Assembly: GCA_046351415.1 (NCBI GenBank)
Contig: JAXLYO010000004.1
Span: 434,001 to 498,000, forward strand
Origin: JABFRG01 sp046351415
GTDB taxonomy: Bacteria > Myxococcota_A > Polyangia > Polyangiales > Polyangiaceae
DNA: 64,000 nt
Direction of reading: 5' to 3'
Under the pieces are notes generated by a model. That model did no database searches, had not been told where the DNA came from, and worked only from the letters and a program-made list of their open reading frames with translations. Below, piece by piece: positions 16,822 through 25,609 of the stretch (positions are counted from its first letter, which is position 1; each line of letters begins with the position of its first letter). Both the position numbers and the translations under genes were made by a program.

Positions 16822-16848
16822 ATCCTAGGTTCATGAGTCGTGTGTCAA
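16822..16848 (-). promoter_or_regulatory. Candidate promoter of the pyrCEFB operon
   Basis: On the minus strand, consensus TTGACA occupies 16848-16843 and TAGGAT occupies 16827-16822, with a 15-nt spacer (short). It lies in the 127-bp space between divergent pyrC and pyrD. No attenuator or PyrR-type structure is evident. The rightward promoter for pyrD was not identified. Confidence 0.4.
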
Positions 16849-16933
16849 TCGTGTGAACTGTGCGGATGGACGGGGCTCCCACATCGCTTTGATGCTGCGA
16901 CGAGCGAGCCGCGGCGATATGCGGGGGAGGCAC

Positions 16934-17980
16934 ATGTATCGCTTCCTTCGCCCCTTGCTCTTCAAGCTTGGCCCGGCGGATGCGCACGCGCTTGCATGGG
17001 ACCTGCTCTGGCTGTTGGAGAAGGACGAACGTCTTCGGGAACTCGTGTCCGCGACGGCACATCCTTCGCTGCGCGTCCGCGCGATGGGGCTCGAGTTCCC
17101 TGGCCCCGTCGGACTCGCGGGGGGGCTCGACAAGAACGGTGAGCGGTCGCGTGCGCTTGCGGCGCTCGGCTTCGGTCACATCGAAGTCGGTACCGTCACG
17201 GCGCTCTCACAAGGGCCGAATCCTCCGCCGAACCTCTTTCGCTTGCCCGAAGACCGGGCCCTCATCAATCGCCTCGGCTTTCCGAACATCGGCGCCGCTC
17301 AGGTGGGCGCCCGCCTACGAAAAGGGATGCTGCCGTGCCCTCTCGGCATTTCGATCGGCAAATCACGCGCGGTTTCCCTGGAGCCCCTCTCGGATGTCGT
17401 CGATGATTACGTCAAAAGTCTTCGTGCCGTGAAGCACGCGGCGGATTTCATGGTGGTGAACATTTCATCGCCCAACACCCAGGGACTTCGTTCGCTCCAG
17501 ACCGCGGACGTCGCACGTGCGCTACTTGGTCGCCTGCGCGAAGAGTCGGACGAAGTGCCCCTCCTGGTCAAGCTCGCGCCGGATTTGGACGACGCGGCCA
17601 TCGACGAGCTCTGCGAAGTACTGAAGTCCGCGGGTTGTGACGGAGCCGTAGCGACGAACACGACGATCTCGCGCGAAGGCCTTCGCACGCCGCCCGATCT
17701 CGTGGCCGCCATGGGCGCTGGAGGTTTGAGTGGTCCGCCGCTCCACGAGCGTGCGCTTTCCGTCGTCTCTCGCGTTCGCGCTGCCCTCGGAAAAGAGCTT
17801 TGCGTCATTGGCGTGGGCGGTATTTCCAATGCGGATCAGGCGCTTGCCATGCTCGCTGCCGGCGCAGACCTGCTGCAATTGTACACGGCGCTCATCTACG
17901 AAGGTCCAACCCTTCCACGAGTTATCCACAACGAGTTGTCCACAAGGTGGAAAAGGCAGGAAAGGCAGGAGGGGTCTTGA
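16934..17980 (+). CDS. pyrD: Dihydroorotate dehydrogenase (quinone), class 2
   Basis: Oxidises dihydroorotate to orotate with FMN and passes electrons to quinone at the inner membrane. 348 residues from the ATG at 16934, chosen because GGGGGAGG lies just upstream and YRFLRPLLFKLGPADAHALA is the typical N-terminal quinone-tunnel helix pair. Seen: GLAGGLDKNGE (FMN phosphate side), NRLGFPNIGA, VNISSPNTQGLR (loop with the catalytic Ser), the VKLAPD Lys and GVGGISNADQA. It heads the rightward purine train while completing the pyrimidine pathway of the divergent operon. Its stop overlaps guaB (TTGA). Confidence 0.97.
   Translation: MYRFLRPLLFKLGPADAHALAWDLLWLLEKDERLRELVSATAHPSLRVRAMGLEFPGPVGLAGGLDKNGERSRALAALGFGHIEVGTVTALSQGPNPPPNLFRLPEDRALINRLGFPNIGAAQVGARLRKGMLPCPLGISIGKSRAVSLEPLSDVVDDYVKSLRAVKHAADFMVVNISSPNTQGLRSLQTADVARALLGRLREESDEVPLLVKLAPDLDDAAIDELCEVLKSAGCDGAVATNTTISREGLRTPPDLVAAMGAGGLSGPPLHERALSVVSRVRAALGKELCVIGVGGISNADQALAMLAAGADLLQLYTALIYEGPTLPRVIHNELSTRWKRQERQEGS
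17967..17972 (+). promoter_or_regulatory. Shine-Dalgarno site supporting the TTG start of guaB
   Basis: AGGAGG inside the 3' end of pyrD, 4 nt before the TTG at 17977. It is the only strong ribosome site near the conserved GuaB N-terminus. Confidence 0.55.
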
Positions 17981-19506
17981 ACAAGAGCACGCACGTCGCT
18001 AAGAGGCGCCTGGTGGCAAAGCGGATCATCACGGAACCCTCCAGAACGCTGCAGGAGTACCGGCTCTTGCCAGCACTCACCACGACGGAGAGCGCGACCG
18101 GGAACATTCGCCTCGCGACCGTCGTTGCTCGCACTGCGCAGAACAAGCGAGAGCTTCGACTGAACGTGCCGCTGCTGTCCGCGGCGATGCAGTCCGTGTC
18201 GGGCGTGAAGATGGCGATCGAACTTGCACGCCTCGGCGGTGCCTCGGTCATCTTCTGCTCGCAGACACCCGCGGACCAAGCGGCCATGGTGCATGCGGTG
18301 AAGAGCTATCGGGCCGGGTTCGTGAGTCCGCGCACCGTTTCACCCGACGACACCATCGCGGACGTGAAAAAGAAGGAAGACGAACTCGGCTACTCGACGT
18401 TCCCCGTCGTCGACGAACACAAGAAGCTTCTTGGTCTCCTCACGCGCAACGACTACGACCCGGTTCGCCATCAATCACTTCGCGTACGCGATCGTTTCGT
18501 TCCCGCAGCGAACCTGAGCGTGGGCGTGAACGTTCGCGACCTGGCGAAGGCCTACGAGCTCCTCTCCGATTCGCATCAGCCGGTTCTTCCCATCGTGGAC
18601 GAAGAGGGGCGCCTCCAGTCGATGGTGTTCCGCAAGGACATTCGCGACCATCTCGACAATCCGAACCAGCTGCTCGACGCGAAAGACCGCCTCGTCTGCG
18701 TCGGCGCCCTGAACACGCACGACTACAAAGAGCGTGCGACGGCGCTGGTGAACGCGGAAGTCGACGCGCTTTGTCTCGACTCTTCCGACGGACACTCGAC
18801 GTTCCAATCCGACGCCCTCCGTTGGGTGAAGACGCAGTACCCGCATGTCCCGCTCATCGGCGGAAACATCATCACGGGCGACGGCTTTCGTTTCCTCGTC
18901 GAATCCGGCGCCGACGCGGTCAAGGTCGGCATGGGCGGAGGCTCCATCTGCATCACGCAGGAGCAGAAGGGCACCGGTCGGGGACTTGCAACGGCCATCA
19001 TCGACGTCGTGGAAGCTCGCGACGCGTACGAAAAGGAAACCGGTGTCCACATTCCGGTCATTGCCGATGGCGGCATCGAAACCGCGCGAGACATCACCAT
19101 CGCGCTCGCGCTGGGAGCCGACGCGTGCATGATGGGACGTTACTTCGCACGCATGGAAGAGTCCCCCACGGAAAAGATCATGGTGAACAACCGGGTCATG
19201 AAGCCGTATTGGGGCGAAGGTTCGAGTCGCGCTCGCACGTGGCGTGAGCAACGCTATAGCCAGTCGGCATTCGTCGAAGGCGTCGAGGGCCTCGTGGAGT
19301 ACGCGGGCAAGTTGAAAGACAACCTCGACGAAACACTCGCCAAGATTCGCGCGTCGATGTCCTCTTGCGGAAGCAAAGACATTGCAGCCTTCCACCAGAA
19401 CGCCGTGCTCGAGCTCATCTCTGCGCTCTCGATTCGAGAAGGGCAGGTGCACGACATCTACATGCCTCCGTCCGATCTCGGCGATCGCTCCTGGGGGAAC
19501 TCGTGA
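17977..19506 (+). CDS. guaB: IMP dehydrogenase, Tritrichomonas-like type
   Basis: Oxidises IMP to XMP with NAD. 509 residues from a TTG at 17977 overlapping the pyrD stop; no ATG fits, because the next upstream ATG lies deep in pyrD. The TIM barrel is interrupted by a CBS pair (about 130-255: STFPVVDEHKKLLGLLT and QPVLPIVDEEGRLQ). The catalytic loop is GGGSICITQEQKGTGRG, where most bacteria have a GSICTTR-type loop. Together with YWGEGSSRAR and GLVEYAGKLKDN it resembles the divergent IMPDH known from Tritrichomonas foetus and some bacteria. The loop has Gln where that type usually has Arg. It is coupled to pyrD and purA by 4-nt overlaps. Confidence 0.95.
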   Translation: MNKSTHVAKRRLVAKRIITEPSRTLQEYRLLPALTTTESATGNIRLATVVARTAQNKRELRLNVPLLSAAMQSVSGVKMAIELARLGGASVIFCSQTPADQAAMVHAVKSYRAGFVSPRTVSPDDTIADVKKKEDELGYSTFPVVDEHKKLLGLLTRNDYDPVRHQSLRVRDRFVPAANLSVGVNVRDLAKAYELLSDSHQPVLPIVDEEGRLQSMVFRKDIRDHLDNPNQLLDAKDRLVCVGALNTHDYKERATALVNAEVDALCLDSSDGHSTFQSDALRWVKTQYPHVPLIGGNIITGDGFRFLVESGADAVKVGMGGGSICITQEQKGTGRGLATAIIDVVEARDAYEKETGVHIPVIADGGIETARDITIALALGADACMMGRYFARMEESPTEKIMVNNRVMKPYWGEGSSRARTWREQRYSQSAFVEGVEGLVEYAGKLKDNLDETLAKIRASMSSCGSKDIAAFHQNAVLELISALSIREGQVHDIYMPPSDLGDRSWGNS

Positions 19507-20720
19507 GCTCCGCCATCATCGTCGGTGCGCAGTGGGGCGATGAGGGTAAAGGAAAAATCGTAGATGCGCTGTCCGAAGAAGCGGACCTCGTCGTGCGATT
19601 CGCCGGTGGGGCCAACGCCGGACACACGCTCGTAGTCGGTGGACGCAAGATCGTCCTTCATCTGGTTCCCTCGGGCATCCTGCGTGGATCCTGCATGAAT
19701 ATCATCGGCCCAGGCTGCGTGGTCGACCCCGAGGCGCTGGAGAAAGAGCTCGGCGAGCTCGAGGAGGCGGGTATCGCACCGACGCCGAGGCAATTGGCCC
19801 TCGCGCGAGAAGCGCACCTCGTGACGCCCTACCACCGTGCGGTCGATCGCGCGATGGGCGGAAAAATTGGGACGACCGGTCGTGGCATTGGTCCCGCGTA
19901 TGCCGACAAGGCCCTTCGGGTCGGCATTCGCGCCGAGGACATTGCGCACCACGGCGTCGTGCAAGAACGCCTGTCAGCGCAGCGCGCGTATGCAGCGGGT
20001 GTCCTCGGCACCGGTAAAGACCTTCCGAGCGTCAAAGACGCGATGACGTCCCTCGAGAAGTCGAGTGCGCGCTTTTCTCGCTTCATCGCCGACACGGCCG
20101 ACCTCTTGCTCGAAGCTCGCGAACGCGATGCTCGAGTCGTCTACGAAGGGGCGCAGGGCGCTCTGCTCGACATCGACCAAGGAACGTATCCTTTCGTCAC
20201 TTCGTCGAACACCAGCGTCGCGTCCGCTGCCGCCGCGACAGGCGTCTACACCGAGTTCAAGAAGCGCGTGGCAGTCCTCAAGGCTTACACGACGCGCGTG
20301 GGGCACGGTCCGTTCCCGACCGAGCTCGAAGGCAAGGTCGGCGACGACCTCCGGGAACGAGGGGCCGAGTACGGTGCCACCACGGGGCGCCCTCGTCGAT
20401 GCGGTTGGCTCGATCTCGTCTCACTTCGTCGCGTGTTTCGAACGAACGCCTTCACGCACTTCGCACTCACGAAGCTCGATGTTCTCTCGGGCTTCGGCAC
20501 CCTGCGCGTCGCCGTTTCCACGGCGAGCGACGGAACACCCGAATACGAGGACCACGAGCCCTTCGACGGCGACCTCTCGCTCTGCAAGTCGTTCGAGGCG
20601 CTTCCCAGCGCTGCGCAGACCTATGTGCGGATGCTCGAACGAGAGCTCGGCGCGAAGCTTCTGCTCCTCTCCACCGGACCTGGCCGCGATCAGTCACTGG
20701 TCATGGAGGACCTCTGGTGA
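19503..20720 (+). CDS. purA: Adenylosuccinate synthetase
   Basis: Joins IMP and aspartate using GTP, the first AMP-specific step. 405 residues from GTG at 19503 (GTGA overlap with guaB). This start puts the catalytic Asp13 (GDEGKGK, 12-18) and His41 (NAGHT) at the same numbers as in E. coli. Other blocks are GTTGRGIGPAYADKA, YEGAQGALLDIDQGTYPFVTSSN and EYGATTGRPRRCGWLD. It is about 25 residues shorter than the E. coli enzyme. It stands beside guaB, so both exits from IMP are encoded together at the front of the operon. Confidence 0.97.
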   Translation: MSSAIIVGAQWGDEGKGKIVDALSEEADLVVRFAGGANAGHTLVVGGRKIVLHLVPSGILRGSCMNIIGPGCVVDPEALEKELGELEEAGIAPTPRQLALAREAHLVTPYHRAVDRAMGGKIGTTGRGIGPAYADKALRVGIRAEDIAHHGVVQERLSAQRAYAAGVLGTGKDLPSVKDAMTSLEKSSARFSRFIADTADLLLEARERDARVVYEGAQGALLDIDQGTYPFVTSSNTSVASAAAATGVYTEFKKRVAVLKAYTTRVGHGPFPTELEGKVGDDLRERGAEYGATTGRPRRCGWLDLVSLRRVFRTNAFTHFALTKLDVLSGFGTLRVAVSTASDGTPEYEDHEPFDGDLSLCKSFEALPSAAQTYVRMLERELGAKLLLLSTGPGRDQSLVMEDLW

Positions 20721-21781
20721 TGAGCGGCGCAATGGGCCACGACCTTCAGGATGATTGCTCGGCTGTTGCCTACGGGTGGGCGAAGCGCACGTTCGACGTG
20801 CGAGACGGGCTCGAAGGGAGGCCGCTACCGGCGCCCGTTGCACCGTTCTCGTCGATGCTCGACGTCCTCGGAAAGCGCATAGCAGTCACCTCCGACGGGG
20901 TGGGCACGAAGGTCGAGATCGCCGAGCGCATGCGACGCTACGATACGCTCGGTCATGACCTCGTCGCGATGGTCACCGACGACCTCGCGGCCAACGCGGT
21001 CGAACCCTTTGCGCTGACGAATACGCTCGACGTGGACAAGCTCGACAAGGAGGTCGTGGACGACCTCATGCGCGGTCTCCACGACGCTGCCCGCATCGCG
21101 AAAGTTGCCGTGGTTGGTGGGGAGATCGCAGAGCTCGGGAGTCGCATTGGCGGCTTCGGCCACGGCATGCACTTCAACTGGTGCGCGACCGCTGTGGGCA
21201 TCGTTCGTCCGGAGTTCGGTTTCGTCGATGGGTCGAAGGTACGCCCCGGCGATGGCATCGTTACGCTTCACAGCGAAGGCCTTCGCTCGAACGGCTTTTC
21301 TCTCGCACGGCGCATCTTGGCGCAGAAGCTCGGGGAGTCGTGGCACGACGAGCTCTTCGAAGGGCAGCGATGGGGTGAGTGGCTGCTCACACCGTGTCGT
21401 ATCTACGCTCCCGCGATTACGCACCTGCAGCAAAGCGGCATCACCCTCCATGGTCTGGCACACATCACGGGAGGAGGCTTCCCTTCGAAGTTCGGTCGTA
21501 CGTTGCGGGCCACGGGCAGCGGCGCCCATCTCGAGACGCTGTTTCCAGCCGAGCCCTTCTTGAAGCAGCTCTGTGAATGGGGCGACGTCCCCGCCGAAGA
21601 AGCCTATCGGCAATGGAACATGTCGAACGGCTTCGTTGTCGTGGTCCCGGAACCGGAAATACACAAGGCGATAGCCGCTCTCGCAGCTGCGGGACATCGG
21701 GCACAGCTCGCGGGGCACGTCACGGCGGACCCGCGAATGCGCATCCTCACCGAGAACGAAACACTTACCTACACTCTTTGA
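20720..21781 (+). CDS. purM: Phosphoribosylformylglycinamidine cyclo-ligase (AIR synthase)
   Basis: Closes FGAM to AIR with ATP, step 5 of IMP synthesis. 353 residues from ATG 20720, which shares one base with the purA stop (TGATG). The fold markers are the SDGVGTKVEIA loop, MVTDDLAANAVEPFALTN, VVGGEIAE, HSEGLRSNGFSLAR and HITGGGF. The N-terminus lacks the usual DAGV-type lead and the C-terminal NMSNGFVVVV differs from the common NMGIGM motif, so it is somewhat divergent. Identity rests on those motifs and on its place next to purSL, the preceding enzyme of the pathway. Confidence 0.93.
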   Translation: MSGAMGHDLQDDCSAVAYGWAKRTFDVRDGLEGRPLPAPVAPFSSMLDVLGKRIAVTSDGVGTKVEIAERMRRYDTLGHDLVAMVTDDLAANAVEPFALTNTLDVDKLDKEVVDDLMRGLHDAARIAKVAVVGGEIAELGSRIGGFGHGMHFNWCATAVGIVRPEFGFVDGSKVRPGDGIVTLHSEGLRSNGFSLARRILAQKLGESWHDELFEGQRWGEWLLTPCRIYAPAITHLQQSGITLHGLAHITGGGFPSKFGRTLRATGSGAHLETLFPAEPFLKQLCEWGDVPAEEAYRQWNMSNGFVVVVPEPEIHKAIAALAAAGHRAQLAGHVTADPRMRILTENETLTYTL

Positions 21782-21797
21782 CGCATAGGAAGCCCGC

Positions 21798-24782
21798 ATG
21801 TCTCGAGAAGTCTCGTTCGTCGCCATCAAGCTCAAGCCCGGCGCACGTGACGTTCGAGGCTCGGCGCTCGCGCAGGCTCTGAAGAGCGAGCACGGCATCG
21901 ATGCAGGACACGTCCACGCCGTCCGCCTCTACGCGCTGGCGACGTCGGTACCGAACGACGAACTCGAACAGGCGGCGAGCGCGGTGCTCGCCGACGAAAT
22001 CGTCGAAGAGGTCGAAGTCGGAAGAGTCACGACCGAGGCTTCGTGCTTTCTCATGATCTCTCGGCTTCCGGGCGTCACGGACGACGAAGGCAAGGTCGCG
22101 CAGCAAGCGCTCGCTGACCACCTTCCGCAGCTCGCCGGGAAGACGCAAACGGTCTTTGCCCAGCGTCTCTACTTGTTCGAAAAGTCCGTGCCGCGGTCCC
22201 TGCTCGAGAAGGTCGGGCAAGAGAAGCTCGGAAACCCCATCGTCGATCGCATCGAAGTCGGTGACGGTACGCCCGCGCACGCCCATGCTGCCGTGGTGCA
22301 CGTCGAGCCACACAAGACCGCGACGTACGTCGAGCTTCCGGATGATGACGCCGTACTGCTCGACCTCGGCAACGCGCGCGGACTTGCCCTGAATCTGGAC
22401 GAGCTCTCGGCGATTCGCAGCTACTACCGAAGGCCCGAGGTGGCAGAGCAAAGGGCGAAGCGAGGTCTTCCGGCGTCTCCCACCGACTGCGAGCTCGAGT
22501 GCTTCGCTCAGACATGGTCGGAGCACTGCAAGCACAAAGAGTTCAACGCATCCATCGCGATGGAGAACGCGAAAACGGGAGAAACGTTCACCGTCGACTC
22601 GCTCTTCAAGAGCTACATCCGAAAGTCGACCGAAGAGATTCGTGCGAAATATTCCGCGCGCGGTGAAGACTGGATGGTCACGGTCTTCTCCGACAACGCA
22701 GGTGTCGTGCATCTCGACGACGAACGGTTGTTCGTCTTGAAAGTCGAGACGCACAACTCACCCTCGGCACTCGACCCGGTTGGCGGCGCGATGACGGGTA
22801 TCCTGGGTACGCACCGAGACGCGTTCGGCACCGGAAAGGGCGGCGCCCGGCTCCTCTTCAATACGAACGTGCTGTGCTTCGGTCCTCGCGGCTACGGAGA
22901 GAAGCTCTTGAAGGGCCAGCTCCACCCGACCCGCGTCATGGATGGCGTCGTGACGGGCATCGAAGCGGGGGGCAACAAATGCGGCGTTCCGACGGTGAAC
23001 GGGGCCATCGTGTTCGACGCGCGCTATTCCGGAAAGCCTCTCGTGTATTGCGGCACCGGGGCAGTGATGAAAAAGACGTATGCGGGCGCCCTTTCGCACG
23101 TGAAGGAAATCTTGCCCGGCGACGTCATCGTGCTGATCGGTGGACCCACCGGCAAGGACGGCATTCACGGCGCGACGTACTCGTCCGTGCAGATGACGGA
23201 CGGGGCTCCGCGCTCGATCGTGCAGATCGGCAGCCCCTTCACGCAGAAGCTCGCGAGCGACTTCCTCGAAGTGGCCTGCGATCTGGGGCTCGTCTCGGGC
23301 TGCACGGACAACGGAGCAGGAGGGCTTTCCTCCTCCATTGGAGAGCTCGCGCTCTCTTCCGGTGGAGCCAAAGTCGATCTTACAGACGTGCCGCTGAAGT
23401 ATGCGGGGCTCGAGCCATGGGAAATCTTCCTTTCGGAATCACAAGAGCGAATGAGCCTCGCCGTGCGTCCGGTGCATCTGCCCGCGCTGCTCGATCTCGC
23501 GCGGAAGTACGCCGTCGACGCGACGGTGATTGGCAAGTTCACCAACACGGGCGAACTCGACGTCTCTTACAAGGGGGCGACCATTCTTTCTCTGTCTCTC
23601 TCGTTCTTGCACGACGGCGTGCCACGAAAGTTCCTTCGGGCGAAGTGGACGCCGCCCGCCGCAAAGGAACCGACTCTCGGAGCGGTCGATCCTGCGAATG
23701 CGCTTCTCGCGCTCCTCTCCTCGGACAACATTTGCAGCCGCGAGTCGGTCATTCGCCAATACGACCACGAAGTGAAGGGCCTCTCCGTCGTGAAGCCGCT
23801 CATGGGAGAACGAGGCACCGCTCCGCAGGATGCCGGTGTCCTGCGTACCTCGTTCGACTCCTTTCAGGGGCTTGCCGTCGCAAGCGGCATCGCACCGAAG
23901 TACGGCGACCTCGACCCCTACGAGATGTCAGCGGGTTCGTTCGACGAGGCGCTTCGGTCCCTCGTGTCGGTCGGCGCGCGTCTTCCGGAGCCTGGTGCAC
24001 CCGTCTCCATCAGCGCGTGCGACAACTTCTGCGTCCCCGATAGCGTGTACGACGAAGCGCGGAACCCCGGTGGACATCAGAAGCTCGGGTGCCTCGTCCG
24101 CATGTGCCAGGCGCTCTACGACATGGCGACTTTCTTCGACGTGCCCATGACGAGCGGCAAAGATTCGATGAAGAACGACTTCCGCGCCGATGGGGTCACC
24201 ATTTCCGTTCCGCCTACGGTGCTCTACACGGTGGTCGGCACGGTCGATGACGTCCGTCACGTGACGACGGCCGAGTTCAAGAAGGCCGGAGATGTCATCT
24301 TCCTGCTCGGTGAGACCTACGACGAACTCGGAGCCTCCGAGTTCTATCGTCTCCAAGGCGTGCTTGGCGCGAACGTACCCCGGGTGAGAAAAGAAGCGGC
24401 AAAAGACCTCTATCTCCGCATCCAGCACGCACGCAAAGAGAACCCGCGCGTGTTCGTTTCCTCGCACGACCTGTCCGATGGAGGGCTCGCTGTGGCGCTC
24501 TCCGAATGTACCTTCGGACGCGAACGGCTCGGAGCGCAGATCGACCTTCCCGAGGGCGCGCTCTCGACTGCAGCACTCTTGTTTGCCGAATCGCACTCGC
24601 GCCTCCTCGTGACGGTCGACCCCGCGCACGCGGAATCCGTACAGACTCGGTTCGGACCGCGCGCGACGCGCCTCGGTGTGGTCACAGGTGATGGGCTGCT
24701 CTCGGTGAAGCGAGGAGGAAGCGAAGTCATTCGCGTCGAAACGGCGCGTCTCTTGGCGGCGTTCCGAGGAGGTCCGGTATGA
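21798..24782 (+). CDS. purL: FGAM synthase, PurS-PurL fusion
   Basis: The ATP-dependent synthetase part of step 4 (FGAR to FGAM). 994 residues. Residues 1-185 look like two consecutive PurS-like halves (VSFVAIKLKPGARD and ASCFLMISRLPGVTDDEG), which in other bacteria form a separate small subunit. From about 230 (CFAQTWSEHCKHKEF) the PurL core begins, with VLKVETHNSPSALDP, GTGKGGARLLF, SCTDNGAGGLSSS and SSHDLSDGGLAVAL. There is no C-terminal glutaminase; that is supplied by PurQ encoded next. Annotators call this arrangement PurSL. The ATG follows an AGGA site. It is separated from purM by 16 nt, one of only two real gaps in the operon. Confidence 0.95.
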   Translation: MSREVSFVAIKLKPGARDVRGSALAQALKSEHGIDAGHVHAVRLYALATSVPNDELEQAASAVLADEIVEEVEVGRVTTEASCFLMISRLPGVTDDEGKVAQQALADHLPQLAGKTQTVFAQRLYLFEKSVPRSLLEKVGQEKLGNPIVDRIEVGDGTPAHAHAAVVHVEPHKTATYVELPDDDAVLLDLGNARGLALNLDELSAIRSYYRRPEVAEQRAKRGLPASPTDCELECFAQTWSEHCKHKEFNASIAMENAKTGETFTVDSLFKSYIRKSTEEIRAKYSARGEDWMVTVFSDNAGVVHLDDERLFVLKVETHNSPSALDPVGGAMTGILGTHRDAFGTGKGGARLLFNTNVLCFGPRGYGEKLLKGQLHPTRVMDGVVTGIEAGGNKCGVPTVNGAIVFDARYSGKPLVYCGTGAVMKKTYAGALSHVKEILPGDVIVLIGGPTGKDGIHGATYSSVQMTDGAPRSIVQIGSPFTQKLASDFLEVACDLGLVSGCTDNGAGGLSSSIGELALSSGGAKVDLTDVPLKYAGLEPWEIFLSESQERMSLAVRPVHLPALLDLARKYAVDATVIGKFTNTGELDVSYKGATILSLSLSFLHDGVPRKFLRAKWTPPAAKEPTLGAVDPANALLALLSSDNICSRESVIRQYDHEVKGLSVVKPLMGERGTAPQDAGVLRTSFDSFQGLAVASGIAPKYGDLDPYEMSAGSFDEALRSLVSVGARLPEPGAPVSISACDNFCVPDSVYDEARNPGGHQKLGCLVRMCQALYDMATFFDVPMTSGKDSMKNDFRADGVTISVPPTVLYTVVGTVDDVRHVTTAEFKKAGDVIFLLGETYDELGASEFYRLQGVLGANVPRVRKEAAKDLYLRIQHARKENPRVFVSSHDLSDGGLAVALSECTFGRERLGAQIDLPEGALSTAALLFAESHSRLLVTVDPAHAESVQTRFGPRATRLGVVTGDGLLSVKRGGSEVIRVETARLLAAFRGGPV

Positions 24783-25609
24783 GCTCCATACGCGTCGTCG
24801 TTCTTTCCGGCTTCGGTTTCAATTGCGAGCACGAATCGAAGGCTGCGTGGGGCTTGGCCGGCGCAACCGCCGAGATTCGCCACGTGAGCGAGCTGTTCGA
24901 AGGGACGCTCGATATCGCAACCTACGATGTGGTCCACTTTCCCGGAGGGTTCTCGTACGGCGACGAACTCGGGTCGGGAAAGGTACTCGCGAATCACATT
25001 CGCAGCAAAAAGCTCCCGAACGGTACGCGTGTGCTCGACGTGTTTGCGCGCTTCTTGGAAGGCAAAGGGTTGCTTGTCGGCATCTGCAACGGATTCCAGG
25101 TTCTCGTGAAGTCGGGGCTTCTCCCGAATCTGTCCGGAAAGTTCGAAAAGGAAGTGACCTTGACGGTGAACCTCTCTGCGCGGTTCGAAGACCGCTGGGT
25201 TCGCTGCGTGCCAGCGGGCGTCGGAAAACGCATGCTCGGCACCGAAAGCTACGAACTGCCCGCGCGCCACGGTGAAGGGCGCATCGCTGCGAAGGACGAT
25301 GCGACGCTCGCGATGTTGCACGAGAAGGGGCTCGTTGCGCTCCAATACGTCGATGCAGAGGGAAAGCCCACGGAGCACTTCCCAGAGAACCCGAATGGGT
25401 CTCCGATGGGCATTGCGTCTCTCGTCAGCGCCGACGGACAGGTGATCGGCATGATGCCGCACCCCGAAGCACATCTGTCACGGCTCAACCATCCGGCCTG
25501 GGCACTGCGTGCTCGCGATGGAATGCAAGTCGATGGCGAGAGTGACGGTCTTCGTCTCTTTCGAAACTTGGTGACGACCGCGAAGAACCTCAAAGGAAGC
25601 GCCACATGA
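24779..25609 (+). CDS. purQ: FGAM synthase glutaminase subunit
   Basis: Releases ammonia from glutamine for PurSL. 276 residues. Class I amidotransferase: HFPGGFSYGDELGSGK (oxyanion and interface), nucleophile Cys103 in GICNGFQVL, and the His/Glu pair in MPHPEAHLS near the C-terminus. Its length is slightly above the usual 225-265 of the small type. It overlaps purSL and purH by ATGA on both sides, which favours equal synthesis of the complex partners. Confidence 0.97.
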   Translation: MSSIRVVVLSGFGFNCEHESKAAWGLAGATAEIRHVSELFEGTLDIATYDVVHFPGGFSYGDELGSGKVLANHIRSKKLPNGTRVLDVFARFLEGKGLLVGICNGFQVLVKSGLLPNLSGKFEKEVTLTVNLSARFEDRWVRCVPAGVGKRMLGTESYELPARHGEGRIAAKDDATLAMLHEKGLVALQYVDAEGKPTEHFPENPNGSPMGIASLVSADGQVIGMMPHPEAHLSRLNHPAWALRARDGMQVDGESDGLRLFRNLVTTAKNLKGSAT

